Source: Candidatus Mediterraneibacter gallistercoris (lineage in GTDB: Bacteria; Bacillota_A; Clostridia; Lachnospirales; Lachnospiraceae). From it: a stretch of 39,321 nucleotides of DNA. A program made the translations under genes and the position numbers. The notes under the pieces were generated by a model, which saw nothing but the letters and a program-made list of their open reading frames with translations, was not told the DNA's origin and did not search any database. Within the stretch, counting starts at the first letter, position 1, and the number at the start of each line of letters is the position of its first letter. Below are positions 26,756-35,674 of the stretch, piece after piece. The stretch covers positions 1 through 39,321 of the forward strand of contig DWWI01000261.1 of NCBI GenBank assembly GCA_019119745.1, given 5' to 3'.

Positions 26756-27706
26756 ATGGGAAAAATCAGTGTTATCATACCGACACATAATCGTGCCGAT
26801 ATCCTGCCAAGGGCAATAAAAAGCATTCAGAATCAGACTCGTCCGGTAGATGAGATTATTGTTGTTTCAGACGGCTCAACGGACAATACGGAGGAAGTTG
26901 TCCGGGAACTTGCTGAAAAAGACAGCCGGATCCGTCTGATTGCGTATCATCCCGGACATAACGGAAATTATGCGAGAAATAAAGGACTTGAGGCGGCGAC
27001 GGGAGAGTTTATCGCGTTCTTGGATGATGATGATGAATGGCTGCCGAAGAAGACAGAGCTGCAGATGGAAATTTTTGAAAGAGAGCCGGATGTGGGACTT
27101 GTGTATGCAAGCCAGAACTGTATCTATGCGGATGCAGGAATTACATATCAGACGCAGCCTATGTACAGAGGAGATCTGTCAAAGAGAATTTTCATTCGTG
27201 GTGAGATGGGAACTCCTTCGCAGGTAATGGTGCGTAAGTCCGTACTTGATCAGACAGGACCGTTTGATCTGCAATTAGGCGCGCTGCAGGATTATGATCT
27301 GTGGATCAGATGTTGTCTCGTTACTAAAGTGGATTTTGTTCCGGAACCGTGCATTAATTATTACAATTCTACATCAACAAATCAGGTTTCTGCAAATACT
27401 GAAAAATATATACATGCGAGATTATATATCCGGGAAAAATACCGGAATGAGATCGCGAAGTTCGGAAAAGAATTTGAAAAGAAAATCGATACTTTGGTGG
27501 AAAACAGGATTGCGGAGCGCTGTCTGCGCAATGGACAGAAGAAAGAAGCCCGGAAGCATGCAGTGAAAGCATGGAAGATTCAGCACACTAAGGTATCTGT
27601 TATGCTGGTTATTGACTCTTTATTTCCTTATGCAGCTGTTGTAAAAATGCGGAGCATGATAAAGAGCAGGAGCTTATATTGGCGAATTAAGAAAATGTGG
27701 TCATAA
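26756..27706 (+). CDS. Family 2 glycosyltransferase
   Basis: Cytoplasmic GT-A enzyme of 316 residues: ISVIIPTHNRADILPRA, VVSDGSTDNTEEVV, and the metal-binding FLDDDDEWLPKK near residue 90. Further along are GTPSQVMVRKSVLDQTG and the acceptor-side LQDYDLWIR. The C-terminus is basic and has a short hydrophobic stretch (SVMLVIDSLFPYAAVV) that may touch the membrane. It is not one of the three-paralogue GT2 group downstream. AAGAGG precedes the ATG. The stop overlaps the next start by one base (TAATG). Donor and acceptor are unknown. Confidence 0.9.
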   Translation: MGKISVIIPTHNRADILPRAIKSIQNQTRPVDEIIVVSDGSTDNTEEVVRELAEKDSRIRLIAYHPGHNGNYARNKGLEAATGEFIAFLDDDDEWLPKKTELQMEIFEREPDVGLVYASQNCIYADAGITYQTQPMYRGDLSKRIFIRGEMGTPSQVMVRKSVLDQTGPFDLQLGALQDYDLWIRCCLVTKVDFVPEPCINYYNSTSTNQVSANTEKYIHARLYIREKYRNEIAKFGKEFEKKIDTLVENRIAERCLRNGQKKEARKHAVKAWKIQHTKVSVMLVIDSLFPYAAVVKMRSMIKSRSLYWRIKKMWS

Positions 27707-28881
27707 TGATGAAAGAAAAGTTGATCAGGGGAATAACGGCAGCGCTGAATGGTATATACAGTATTTTCAAACTGTTCCCCGTAAAGAAAAAAATTACCTA
27801 TATATCGCGCCAAAGCAATGTACTGCCGGTGGATTTCGATCTGGTGATTCGGGAGATGGAGAGACGCCATCCGGAATATCAGCAGGTTGCTTTGATAAAG
27901 ATGATCGGAAAGAGCACACCCGAAAAGATCGGGTATTGTTTTCATATATTCCGGCAGATGTATCATATTGCAACTTCGGAGATGGTAGTGCTGGATACTT
28001 ATTGTATAGCGGTGTCTGTTCTTCAACAGCGAAAAAGTCTGGTTGTAATACAGATGTGGCATGCACTTGGAGCCATGAAGAAGTTTGGCTACAGTATTCT
28101 GGACAAGGGTGAGGGCACAAAACGATCTCTGGCAGAAGCTATGCGGATGCATAAAAATTATACCTATATATTTTCAAGCAGTGAATTCTGTTGCCGATTT
28201 TTTGCCGAGGCATTCCATGCTTCTATGGATCAGATGGTTGTTATGCCGCTGCCAAGACTGGATCTTCTGTGTGATTCAGAACATATTGCGGATGTGGAAG
28301 AAGATATTTTAAGACATTATCCTCAGCTTGCAGATAAAAGAAAAAAGACAATTGTGTATGCGCCCACTTTTCGCAAAGAAGGGGGCAGTTTTGAAGAAAA
28401 GGAGCTTGAAGCTGCGGCAGAAAGGCTTGCGGAAGCCATCGACTATGGGAGATATAATCTGGTGGCAAAGTTCCATCCGTTAAGCGGTATTACTCTCCGA
28501 AATGAAAATGTAATTCAGGATAAAATATTTTCTACTATTGATTTCTGTCAGATGGCGGATGCGGTGATCCTTGATTACTCTGCAGTTGTTTTTGAAATCT
28601 CTATGCTCGGGAAGCCAATGTACTTCTATGCATTTGACTATGATTCCTATATGGAAAGCAGGGATGTCTATATTGATTTTAAGAAATATGTTCCGGGCAT
28701 AATAACCGGGGATCCTCAGAAACTGATGGCCGCAATTGACAATAATGAATCAGATCCCCGGCGGCAGAATGAGTTCCGGAATCTGATGATCAGCAGGCCG
28801 AAAAGCAGCAGCTACACAGGGGATGTGGCTGACTTTTTCGAAAAAGTTCTGCGCGAACAACAGGAAAGAAAGAGGCAGTGA
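27706..28881 (+). CDS. CDP-glycerol/CDP-ribitol polyol-phosphotransferase (TarF/TagF/TagB family)
   Basis: Transfers glycerol- or ribitol-phosphate units from the CDP donor to a lipid-linked acceptor on the inner membrane face. The 391-residue product has the family landmarks QMWHALGAMKKFGYS, IVYAPTFRK, KFHPLSGI and DYSAVVFEISMLGKPMYFYA followed by FDYDSYMESRDVYIDF. Its length fits TagB/TarF single-unit primases rather than long TarL polymerases with an extra N-terminal domain. It is the only such gene in the window, so it may act as both primer and polymerase or add one polyol phosphate per repeat. The open frame starts at GTG 27697; ATG 27706 (or 27709) is more likely. CDP-ribitol from TarIJ is the probable donor. 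Confidence 0.92.
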   Translation: MMKEKLIRGITAALNGIYSIFKLFPVKKKITYISRQSNVLPVDFDLVIREMERRHPEYQQVALIKMIGKSTPEKIGYCFHIFRQMYHIATSEMVVLDTYCIAVSVLQQRKSLVVIQMWHALGAMKKFGYSILDKGEGTKRSLAEAMRMHKNYTYIFSSSEFCCRFFAEAFHASMDQMVVMPLPRLDLLCDSEHIADVEEDILRHYPQLADKRKKTIVYAPTFRKEGGSFEEKELEAAAERLAEAIDYGRYNLVAKFHPLSGITLRNENVIQDKIFSTIDFCQMADAVILDYSAVVFEISMLGKPMYFYAFDYDSYMESRDVYIDFKKYVPGIITGDPQKLMAAIDNNESDPRRQNEFRNLMISRPKSSSYTGDVADFFEKVLREQQERKRQ

Positions 28882-28886
28882 GGAAA

Positions 28887-29918
28887 ATGGCGAAAGTCTC
28901 AATTATTGTACCTACGTATAATGTGGAACAATATCTGTCAGAGTGTATGGACAGCATTATCGGACAGACCCTGAAAGATTTGGAGATTATCTGTGTGAAT
29001 GACGGATCAACTGACGGGTCACTGGATATATTGAAAAAATATGCTGCGACGGATGAGCGAGTTATTATTATCGACAAAAAAAATGAGGGGTACGGCTGTG
29101 CAATGAATGACGGCCTTGACCGGGCTTCCGGGGAGTATGTGGGCATTGTAGAACCGGATGATTATGTGGATCTTCATATGTATGAAGATCTTTATCGTGT
29201 TGCTAAGGAAAAAGATTTGGACATAGTAAAGGCAGATTTTTACCGGTTTGTCCGCAATAAAAAAGGTGAGACCCTCAAGACTTATGATGCTCTGTCAAAG
29301 GATGGGACCGGATACAATGAAGTGATTGATCCTAAAAAGAACGATAGAATTTTCCGTTATGTCCTTAATACATGGAGCGGTATTTACCGGCGGGATTTTA
29401 TCGAGAAATATCATATCCGGCATAATACTACACCGGGAGCGTCCTTTCAGGACAATGGATTTTGGTTCCAGACATTCTGTCTAGCAGAGCGTGTATATTT
29501 TTTAAATAAGCCATATTATATGAACCGGAGGGATAATCCGAATTCCTCTGTAAAAAGCAGGGAAAAAGTATATTGTATGAATGAAGAATATAAGTTTATA
29601 CACAAATTTCTGGACTGTCATCCGGATCTGAAAAATCGGTTTATCTTTGTGTATTCTATGCAGCGATTTCGTAACTACTTTTGGACATATTCCAGAATTG
29701 ACCGGAAATTTAAAGGCGAGTATCTGGAGAAAATGTCAGTCGAACTTAATGAAGCGGCTCGGAATAAAGAATTGGACAGAGAATATTTTACTCCGCTTGA
29801 GTGGAAGAAAATCTGCTGGATTATGAAGAACCCGTCTGCGGCACGCAAGTGGATGGCGCTTAGCATGACAGCCAGAAAAATAAAGCAGATCGGTAAAAAC
29901 ATACGGCGGGAAAAATAA
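28887..29918 (+). CDS. Family 2 glycosyltransferase, paralogue A of a three-copy group
   Basis: GT-A enzyme of 343 residues opening with AKVSIIVPTYNVEQYLSE, then CVNDGSTDGS, GIVEPDDYVDLHMYEDLY and KADFYRF. The mid block NTWSGIYRRDFIEKYHIR, GASFQDNGFW and PYYMNRRDNPNSSVK is shared almost word for word with two genes downstream. The C-terminal 60 residues are basic and helical. GTG 28878 would overlap the preceding stop as GTGA, but ATG 28887 aligns with the paralogues' starts and has GTGAGG upstream. Donor sugar unknown; UDP-sugars from ugd or glf are possible. Confidence 0.9.
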   Translation: MAKVSIIVPTYNVEQYLSECMDSIIGQTLKDLEIICVNDGSTDGSLDILKKYAATDERVIIIDKKNEGYGCAMNDGLDRASGEYVGIVEPDDYVDLHMYEDLYRVAKEKDLDIVKADFYRFVRNKKGETLKTYDALSKDGTGYNEVIDPKKNDRIFRYVLNTWSGIYRRDFIEKYHIRHNTTPGASFQDNGFWFQTFCLAERVYFLNKPYYMNRRDNPNSSVKSREKVYCMNEEYKFIHKFLDCHPDLKNRFIFVYSMQRFRNYFWTYSRIDRKFKGEYLEKMSVELNEAARNKELDREYFTPLEWKKICWIMKNPSAARKWMALSMTARKIKQIGKNIRREK

Positions 29919-29959
29919 AGTCTGCTATATAAGAGAGACTCTGATCAGAAAGGATTACT

Positions 29960-30997
29960 ATGCCGAAAGTATCAATTGTAATACCAACATATAATGTAGA
30001 AAACTATCTGCGCGAATGCATGGAGAGCGTTGTAAACCAGACGCTGCGTGACATAGAGATTATCTGCATCAATGACGGATCTACAGACGGATCTCTGGAA
30101 ATTCTCCGCAAATATGCCGACCGGGATGAAAGGGTTATCCTGATAGATAAAAAAAATGAGGGTTACGGCGTAGGAATGAATACCGGGATGGATATTGCTT
30201 CGGGGGAATATATCGGTATTGTAGAGCCGGATGATTTTGTACCCCTTACTATGTATGAAGATTTATATAATATAGCAAAAGAAAATGAACTTGATTTTGT
30301 AAAAGCAGATTTTTATCGCTTTACGAGAGACACCAGAACCGGAGAACTGAATCTGGTCTATAACCGTTTGGATTCATCGGGGGAAAACTACAATCAGGTG
30401 GTCTGTCCCTTCGAAAAACCATATGTCACAAAATTTATCATGAATACATGGAGCGGAATCTATCGCAGGCAGTTTATTGAAGAATATCATATCCGGCATA
30501 ATACTACACCAGGCGCTGCATTTCAGGATAATGGGTTTTTTTGGCAGACATTTATGTATGCAAAAAGATGCATGTTTCTGGACAGACCATATTACATGAA
30601 TCGTAGAGACAATCCAAATTCTTCCGTGAAAAATAAAGAAAAGGTTTACTGTATGAATATTGAATATGATTTCATCAGGGATATTTTTATGCAGCAAGGT
30701 AATGAAGAACTTTGGAACCGTTTTAAATATTACTATAATTACAAGCGTTATTTTAGTTATCTTTTCACTCTGGGAAGGATCAGCAGAGAATTTAAACGCG
30801 GGTATGTGGATCGAATCAGCAGAGAATTTAAAAGAGCTCAGTCACAGGATGAACTCGACTTTAAAGTATTTACTCCAAATACAAGAAAAAAAATAAGTCT
30901 TCTGATTCAAAGACCCATAGTATATTACTGGAAGTATGTGGTTTTGGCTGAAAGCTCGGCGGGAAAAATGCTGAGGAAAATAAAGAAAAGTTTATAG
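29960..30997 (+). CDS. Family 2 glycosyltransferase, paralogue B
   Basis: A 345-residue GT-A enzyme, close in sequence to the preceding gene and closer still to the one at 33,514. It begins PKVSIVIPTYNVENYLRE and carries GIVEPDDFVPLTMYEDLYN, KADFYRFTRDT, ITKF/VTKF-type NTWSGIYRRQFIEEYHIR and PYYMNRRDNPNSSVKNKEKV. It ends in a basic tail. The start follows AGAAAGGA. Repetition of the same fold with different tails suggests consecutive transfer of related sugars. Confidence 0.9.
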   Translation: MPKVSIVIPTYNVENYLRECMESVVNQTLRDIEIICINDGSTDGSLEILRKYADRDERVILIDKKNEGYGVGMNTGMDIASGEYIGIVEPDDFVPLTMYEDLYNIAKENELDFVKADFYRFTRDTRTGELNLVYNRLDSSGENYNQVVCPFEKPYVTKFIMNTWSGIYRRQFIEEYHIRHNTTPGAAFQDNGFFWQTFMYAKRCMFLDRPYYMNRRDNPNSSVKNKEKVYCMNIEYDFIRDIFMQQGNEELWNRFKYYYNYKRYFSYLFTLGRISREFKRGYVDRISREFKRAQSQDELDFKVFTPNTRKKISLLIQRPIVYYWKYVVLAESSAGKMLRKIKKSL

Positions 30998-31030
30998 ATG
31001 GTTTATGATCAGTTCAGAAATTCATGCAGG

Positions 31031-31059
31031 TTGTAAAGGTAGTGGAGATGTGTTAATAT
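31031..31059 (+). promoter_or_regulatory. Possible promoter upstream of ugd
   Basis: TTGTAA (31031-31036) and TAATAT (31054-31059) have a 17-base spacer with TGT before the -10 (extended -10). It lies in the 110-base gap between the GT2 gene and ugd. Confidence 0.5.
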
Positions 31060-31107
31060 TGAGATATTGACCAAATATCAGAATTTTTTACGAAAGGAAG
31101 TATAAAA

Positions 31108-32274
31108 ATGAAGATTACAATTGCAGGAACAGGTTATGTTGGATTATCAAATGCTATTATTCTGGCGCAGCATAATGAGGTGTATGCGTTTGATATTATT
31201 CAGGAAAAAGTGGATATGATAAATAATAAAAAATCTCCGATTATCGATAAGGAGATTCAGGAATACTTGGCGGAGAAACCGCTGAATCTGACTGCTACCA
31301 CAGACGATGCCAAGGCATATGAGAACGCAGAGTTTGTTATTATTGCCACACCGACAAATTACGATCCTGAATTAAACTATTTTGATACTTCAAGCGTGGA
31401 GTCAGTCATCGAACGGGTACTGGCAGTCAATCCGGACGCGGTTATGGTTATAAAATCTACTGTACCGGTCGGTTATACAAAAGAAGTGAAGGAAAAGTAT
31501 AATACAGAGAATATAATGTTTTCACCGGAGTTTTTGAGAGAAGGGAAAGCCCTGTATGATAATCTTTATCCTTCGAGAATCGTAGTAGGAGAGGAGAGCG
31601 ATCGGGCAAGAAAATTTGCAGATCTGCTCAAAGAGGGAGCTATAAAGGAAGATATCCCTACCCTTTTTACAGGTTCAACAGAGGCAGAGGCAATCAAACT
31701 GTTTGCAAACACATATCTTGCACTTCGAGTAGCATACTTTAATGAACTTGATACTTATGCAGAGGTCAGAGGGTTGAATACGAAACAGATTATTGAGGGG
31801 GTTGGACTTGATCCAAGAATCGGTACACATTATAATAATCCATCTTTCGGATATGGCGGATATTGTCTGCCAAAGGATACGAAACAGTTGCTGGCAAACT
31901 ATGAAAAAGTACCGAATAATATCATTCGTGCAATTGTAGACGCAAATACGACAAGAAAAGACCATATTGCCAATATGATCCTGAAGAGAAAGCCGTCTGT
32001 TGTTGGCATATACCGACTGACTATGAAGACTAATTCGGATAATTTCAGACAGTCTTCTATTCAGGGAATTATGAAAAGAATTAAGGCAAAAGGAATTGAG
32101 GTTATCGTATTTGAGCCGACCCTGAAAGATGATGAATTCTTCCACTCTAAAGTAATTCGTGATTTTGATGAGTTTGTTCGACGTTCAGATGTTATTGTTG
32201 CAAACCGTATGGATGAACGCTTAAAGACAGTTAAGGAGAAAGTTTATACAAGGGATATATACGGTAGAGATTAG
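31108..32274 (+). CDS. ugd: UDP-glucose 6-dehydrogenase
   Basis: Oxidises UDP-glucose to UDP-glucuronate with two NAD. The 388-residue product has the N-terminal NAD motif [42 protein letters not shown] and the catalytic cysteine in [14 protein letters not shown] (Cys253). The C-terminal segment [19 protein letters not shown] is the usual UDP-binding half. Length is typical of the short bacterial form. GAAAGGAAG precedes the ATG. It implies an acidic sugar in the surface polymer, or a precursor for other uronic-acid-derived sugars. Confidence 0.96.
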   Translation: MKITIAGTGYVGLSNAIILAQHNEVYAFDIIQEKVDMINNKKSPIIDKEIQEYLAEKPLNLTATTDDAKAYENAEFVIIATPTNYDPELNYFDTSSVESVIERVLAVNPDAVMVIKSTVPVGYTKEVKEKYNTENIMFSPEFLREGKALYDNLYPSRIVVGEESDRARKFADLLKEGAIKEDIPTLFTGSTEAEAIKLFANTYLALRVAYFNELDTYAEVRGLNTKQIIEGVGLDPRIGTHYNNPSFGYGGYCLPKDTKQLLANYEKVPNNIIRAIVDANTTRKDHIANMILKRKPSVVGIYRLTMKTNSDNFRQSSIQGIMKRIKAKGIEVIVFEPTLKDDEFFHSKVIRDFDEFVRRSDVIVANRMDERLKTVKEKVYTRDIYGRD

Positions 32275-32304
32275 TTTATAAGCATAATGGAGAAGAGAAA
32301 GTTT

Positions 32305-33465
32305 ATGAATGAGAAAAAGACAGTTGTTTTGGCGGCTGATAATAATTATGCATATCAGTTAATAACAGCATTTCACTCTATATTATGCAACGTGAAACAC
32401 TGTGAGGAGTATCAGTTTGTCTTTTTGTTAGACGCTGATTTTGAAAAAGAGAATTTTGACTTTATAATAAATTTGGTCAATAAATTTGGAGTATCAGATC
32501 CCGTTGTTTTCCATATAGGGGATGATTATGATAAAGTTGAAATGCAGTTGAAACATATTACCAAAGCAACATATTTCAGATTAAAGCTGCCAGAACTTCT
32601 TCCGAATATAGAAAAATGCTTATATTTAGATACTGATGTAATAGTATGCGGCGATATAGAACCATTATTTGATTTGAAATTTGATAATTATTACCTTGCG
32701 GGTGTTAAAGCTGCCGGTTTTTATTATCCCGAGGATAAGCGCAGACGTTTACAGCAAAGTCTTGGAGTTGAAAAAATTGATCAATATATAAATGCAGGAG
32801 TTCTTTTAATGAACCTGCAGTTAATGCGAAAGGACAATTTATCAATAAAATTTGAGCAGCTTATTGCCAAGAATTTTAAAAATCAGGATCAGGATATTTT
32901 AAATGCGGCCTGTTATGGAAAAATAAAAATTTTAGAGCCTAAATTTAATTTAATGACAAAATATAAAGTCCTGGATGAAAATTCATATGATAAGGTTGAG
33001 GGGCTGCAGCAATGTTATACAAGAACAGAGTGGAATGATGCGTGCAAAAATCCGATTATTATACATTTTGCTGATAAGCAGAAACCCTGGCAGGACATTA
33101 CTTCAGATTATGCGCCAGTATGGTGGAAGACGGCAATGAAAATCGGAATAACGGATCAACTGCTTGAAAAAAATCTGGATGCACTGCATGCCAGTCCGAA
33201 CAGGAAACTTCAGTCAGTGCAGCAGAAGTTGCAGAAGACCTATGATGAAAAAGCAGAAAGAGGAATAAAGATAAAGTCTCTCGAACGGGAAAAAGCGGAG
33301 CGAGGTATAAGAATCCAAGAACTTGAACAGGAAAAAGCCATTTTAAGGAAAGATCGTGATGATTTGAAAGATCAGATAAATAGCATATATAACTCGCGGT
33401 CATATAAAGTATGTAGAAGAGTAAGTACGCTTTTTCGTAAAATGAAAGGTTTAGGAAAAAAGTAG
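32305..33465 (+). CDS. Family 8 glycosyltransferase with C-terminal coiled coil
   Basis: Retaining GT8 enzyme (LgtC/GspA-like) using a UDP-sugar. The 386-residue product shows VLAADNNYAYQLITAFHSI, the metal-binding LYLDTDVIVCGD (DTD at about 109-111), YINAGVLLMNLQLM, QDQDILNAACYG and the His-containing IIHFADKQKPW. After the catalytic part (to about 290) there is a charged coiled coil with heptad-like Lys/Glu/Leu pattern. It ends in a short NSRSYKVCRRVSTLFRKMKG tail. ATG 32305 has GGAGAAGAG seven bases upstream; ATG 32287 lacks an SD and is less likely. Confidence 0.92.
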   Translation: MNEKKTVVLAADNNYAYQLITAFHSILCNVKHCEEYQFVFLLDADFEKENFDFIINLVNKFGVSDPVVFHIGDDYDKVEMQLKHITKATYFRLKLPELLPNIEKCLYLDTDVIVCGDIEPLFDLKFDNYYLAGVKAAGFYYPEDKRRRLQQSLGVEKIDQYINAGVLLMNLQLMRKDNLSIKFEQLIAKNFKNQDQDILNAACYGKIKILEPKFNLMTKYKVLDENSYDKVEGLQQCYTRTEWNDACKNPIIIHFADKQKPWQDITSDYAPVWWKTAMKIGITDQLLEKNLDALHASPNRKLQSVQQKLQKTYDEKAERGIKIKSLEREKAERGIRIQELEQEKAILRKDRDDLKDQINSIYNSRSYKVCRRVSTLFRKMKGLGKK

Positions 33466-33516
33466 AAAGGAGAAGTATATATATTACAAAGTAATATATT
33501 ATACAAAAATACTATG
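33466..33516 (+). promoter_or_regulatory. Structured ribosome-binding region: hairpin between SD and start codon
   Basis: A strong SD, AAAGGAG, at 33466-33472 lies 41 bases before the ATG at 33514. The DNA between folds into a hairpin: GTATATATATTAC (33475-33487), loop AAA, and GTAATATAT plus TATAC (33491-33504), giving 13 pairs with one bulged T. Folding brings the SD to about 11 unpaired bases from the ATG. The stem is almost all A/T and has no U tract, so it is not a terminator. Confidence 0.65.
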
Positions 33517-34641
33517 CCGAAAGTATCAATTATTATACCTACTTATAATGTAGAAGCCTATTTAAAAGAATGTATGGAGAGTGTAATCCGCCAGACATTG
33601 AAAGATATTGAAATAATCTGTATCAATGACGGATCTACAGACGGATCCTTGCAGATTTTAAAAGAGTATGCGGATAAAGATTCTCGAATTGTCCTTGTGG
33701 ATAAAGAGAATGAAGGCTATGGAGTGGGGATGAATATCGGTCTTGACAAAGCGACCGGAGAATATATTGGAATCGTTGAGCCTGACGACTTTGTCCCTCT
33801 GAACATGTATGAGGATCTGTATAATACGGCTAAAGAGAATGATCTTGATTTTGTGAAAGCGGATTTTTATCGTTTTACAAGAAACTGTGAAAACGGTAAT
33901 ATGGAGTTGATTTATAACCATCTGGATTCTACAGGCGAGAATTATAATCAGGTGATCAATCCGTTTGAAAAACCATATATTACTAAATTCATCATGAATA
34001 CGTGGAGCGGGATTTATAGGAGAGAGTATATTGAAAAATATCATATCCGTCATAATACGACTCCGGGAGCCTCGTTTCAGGATAACGGTTTTTTCTGGCA
34101 GACGTTTATGTATGCGAAGCGGTGCATGTTTTTAGATAAACCTTATTATATGAACAGAAGGGACAATCCTAACTCTTCTGTCAACAATAAGCAGAAAGTT
34201 TACTGTATGAATGTTGAGTATGATTTTATACGAGATATATTTATGCAGAAAGGCAATGAGGAATTATGGGAAAGGTTTAAATATTATTATAATTATAAAC
34301 GTTATTTTAGCTATACATTTACAATCGGAAGAATAAGTGACGAATTTAAACGAGAATATGTAGAAAGAATAAGTAAAGAAATGAAGAGAGCTGTCGAATT
34401 GGAAGAGATTGATATGAATGTATTCACTCCAAGAACACAGGAACGATTCGGGCTTCTCGTTAAGGATCCGGAAGGCTATTATCAAAAATACGCTTTGTTT
34501 GAAGGAACATCAGAAGCAGCAAGAGTGAGAAAACTGGAAAAGGAACTCAGTGAAGTGAGAAAATCTACAACTTTTAAAGTGGGAAAGGCACTTATGCTTC
34601 TGCCGAGATCGATTAAACGTGGTTTCAAGAAGAATAAATAA
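33514..34641 (+). CDS. Family 2 glycosyltransferase, paralogue C with extended tail
   Basis: A 375-residue GT-A enzyme closely matching paralogue B: PKVSIIIPTYNVEAYLKE, CINDGSTDGSLQIL, GIVEPDDFVPLNMYEDLYN, NTWSGIYRREYIEKYHIR and PYYMNRRDNPNSSVNNKQKV. It differs by about 35 extra C-terminal residues forming a short coiled coil (ARVRKLEKELSEVRKS) and a basic tail TTFKVGKALMLLPRSIKRG. The start is fixed by alignment with the paralogues, although its SD lies far upstream across a hairpin. AUA 33481, eight bases from the SD and in frame, is the only other conceivable start. Confidence 0.9.
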   Translation: MPKVSIIIPTYNVEAYLKECMESVIRQTLKDIEIICINDGSTDGSLQILKEYADKDSRIVLVDKENEGYGVGMNIGLDKATGEYIGIVEPDDFVPLNMYEDLYNTAKENDLDFVKADFYRFTRNCENGNMELIYNHLDSTGENYNQVINPFEKPYITKFIMNTWSGIYRREYIEKYHIRHNTTPGASFQDNGFFWQTFMYAKRCMFLDKPYYMNRRDNPNSSVNNKQKVYCMNVEYDFIRDIFMQKGNEELWERFKYYYNYKRYFSYTFTIGRISDEFKREYVERISKEMKRAVELEEIDMNVFTPRTQERFGLLVKDPEGYYQKYALFEGTSEAARVRKLEKELSEVRKSTTFKVGKALMLLPRSIKRGFKKNK

Positions 34642-34656
34642 TTGAGGCGTGAGAAA

Positions 34657-35601
34657 ATGGAAGATATATTGGTATCAGTAATTGTACCTGTTTATAATGT
34701 TGAAAATTATTTGAGACAGTGTCTGGACAGTATAACAGGACAGACTTTAAAGAATATTGAAATTATTTGTGTGGATGATAGCTCAACAGATGGTTCGAAA
34801 CAAATTCTAGAAGAGTATGCGGAAAAAGATGAACGCATAAAGGTAATTACTCAGCCCAACAAAGGGGCAGGTGCTGCCAGAAATAACGGATTATCAGTCG
34901 CGAAGGGGAAATATCTTTCTTTTCTGGATTCCGATGATTTCTTTGAGCCGGATATGCTGGAACTCGCCTACAATCAGGCGGAAGCAGATAACGCAGATTT
35001 TGTTGTATTCAAATCGGACCAGTATTATACAGATGAAAACAGATATGCTGAAGTGCCGTGGACTTTACGGGAAAAGGAGATTCCACCGTATACACCGTTC
35101 AACCATCGGCAGATGACGGATAATATTTTTAAGGTGTTTGTAGGCTGGGCGTGGGATAAATTATACAACAGAGAGTTTGTTTTGGAGAATCATCTGTTAT
35201 TTCAGGAACAGAGGACAAGCAATGACCTTCTCTTTGTCTTTAGTGCAGTGGCACTTGCGAAACGCATCACAGTAGTAAAAAAGGTTTTGGCACATCAACG
35301 AAGAGATGCGAAAGATTCTTTATCCAAGACAAGAGAAAATTCCTGGCACTGCTTTTATGATGCTTTGACGGCGCTACGGGACAGAATGCTTGCTGAAGGG
35401 CTTTACAGAGAGGTGGAGAAAGATTATATTAATTATGCTCTTCATTTTTCTCTGTGGAATATAAGAACTTTGGCTGAACCGACAAAATCCATGCTTATTA
35501 AAAAAATGAAATCAGAATGGTTTGCTGATCTGGGAATTGCAGATAAAACCGAAGAATATTTTTATAATAAGAAGGAGTACAGAGAATACAAAAACCTATG
35601 A
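34657..35601 (+). CDS. Family 2 glycosyltransferase (different subgroup)
   Basis: GT-A enzyme of 314 residues: VSVIVPVYNVENYLRQCLDS, VDDSSTDGSKQIL and NKGAGAARNNGLSVAKGKYL with metal-binding FLDSDDFFEPDM. The middle (GWAWDKLYNREFVLENHL, QRTSNDLLFVFSA) differs from paralogues A-C, and so probably does its acceptor. The open frame begins with TTG 34642 immediately after the previous stop; ATG 34657 with GAGGCGTGAG upstream is the likely start. It is followed by a 73-base gap and the YfhO-type gene. Confidence 0.88.
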   Translation: MEDILVSVIVPVYNVENYLRQCLDSITGQTLKNIEIICVDDSSTDGSKQILEEYAEKDERIKVITQPNKGAGAARNNGLSVAKGKYLSFLDSDDFFEPDMLELAYNQAEADNADFVVFKSDQYYTDENRYAEVPWTLREKEIPPYTPFNHRQMTDNIFKVFVGWAWDKLYNREFVLENHLLFQEQRTSNDLLFVFSAVALAKRITVVKKVLAHQRRDAKDSLSKTRENSWHCFYDALTALRDRMLAEGLYREVEKDYINYALHFSLWNIRTLAEPTKSMLIKKMKSEWFADLGIADKTEEYFYNKKEYREYKNL

Positions 35602-35674
35602 CTCTGTCGTACTATTAAGATATATTACTGAGCGATAGGAGATAGAGGAGTTTATTTGTGGCTGAGGAGGAAAC

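Noticed and set aside
33475..33504. Terminator between the GT8 and GT2 genes
   Set aside because: The stem is almost all A/T and no U tract follows; it lies between an SD and a start codon, so a translation role fits better.
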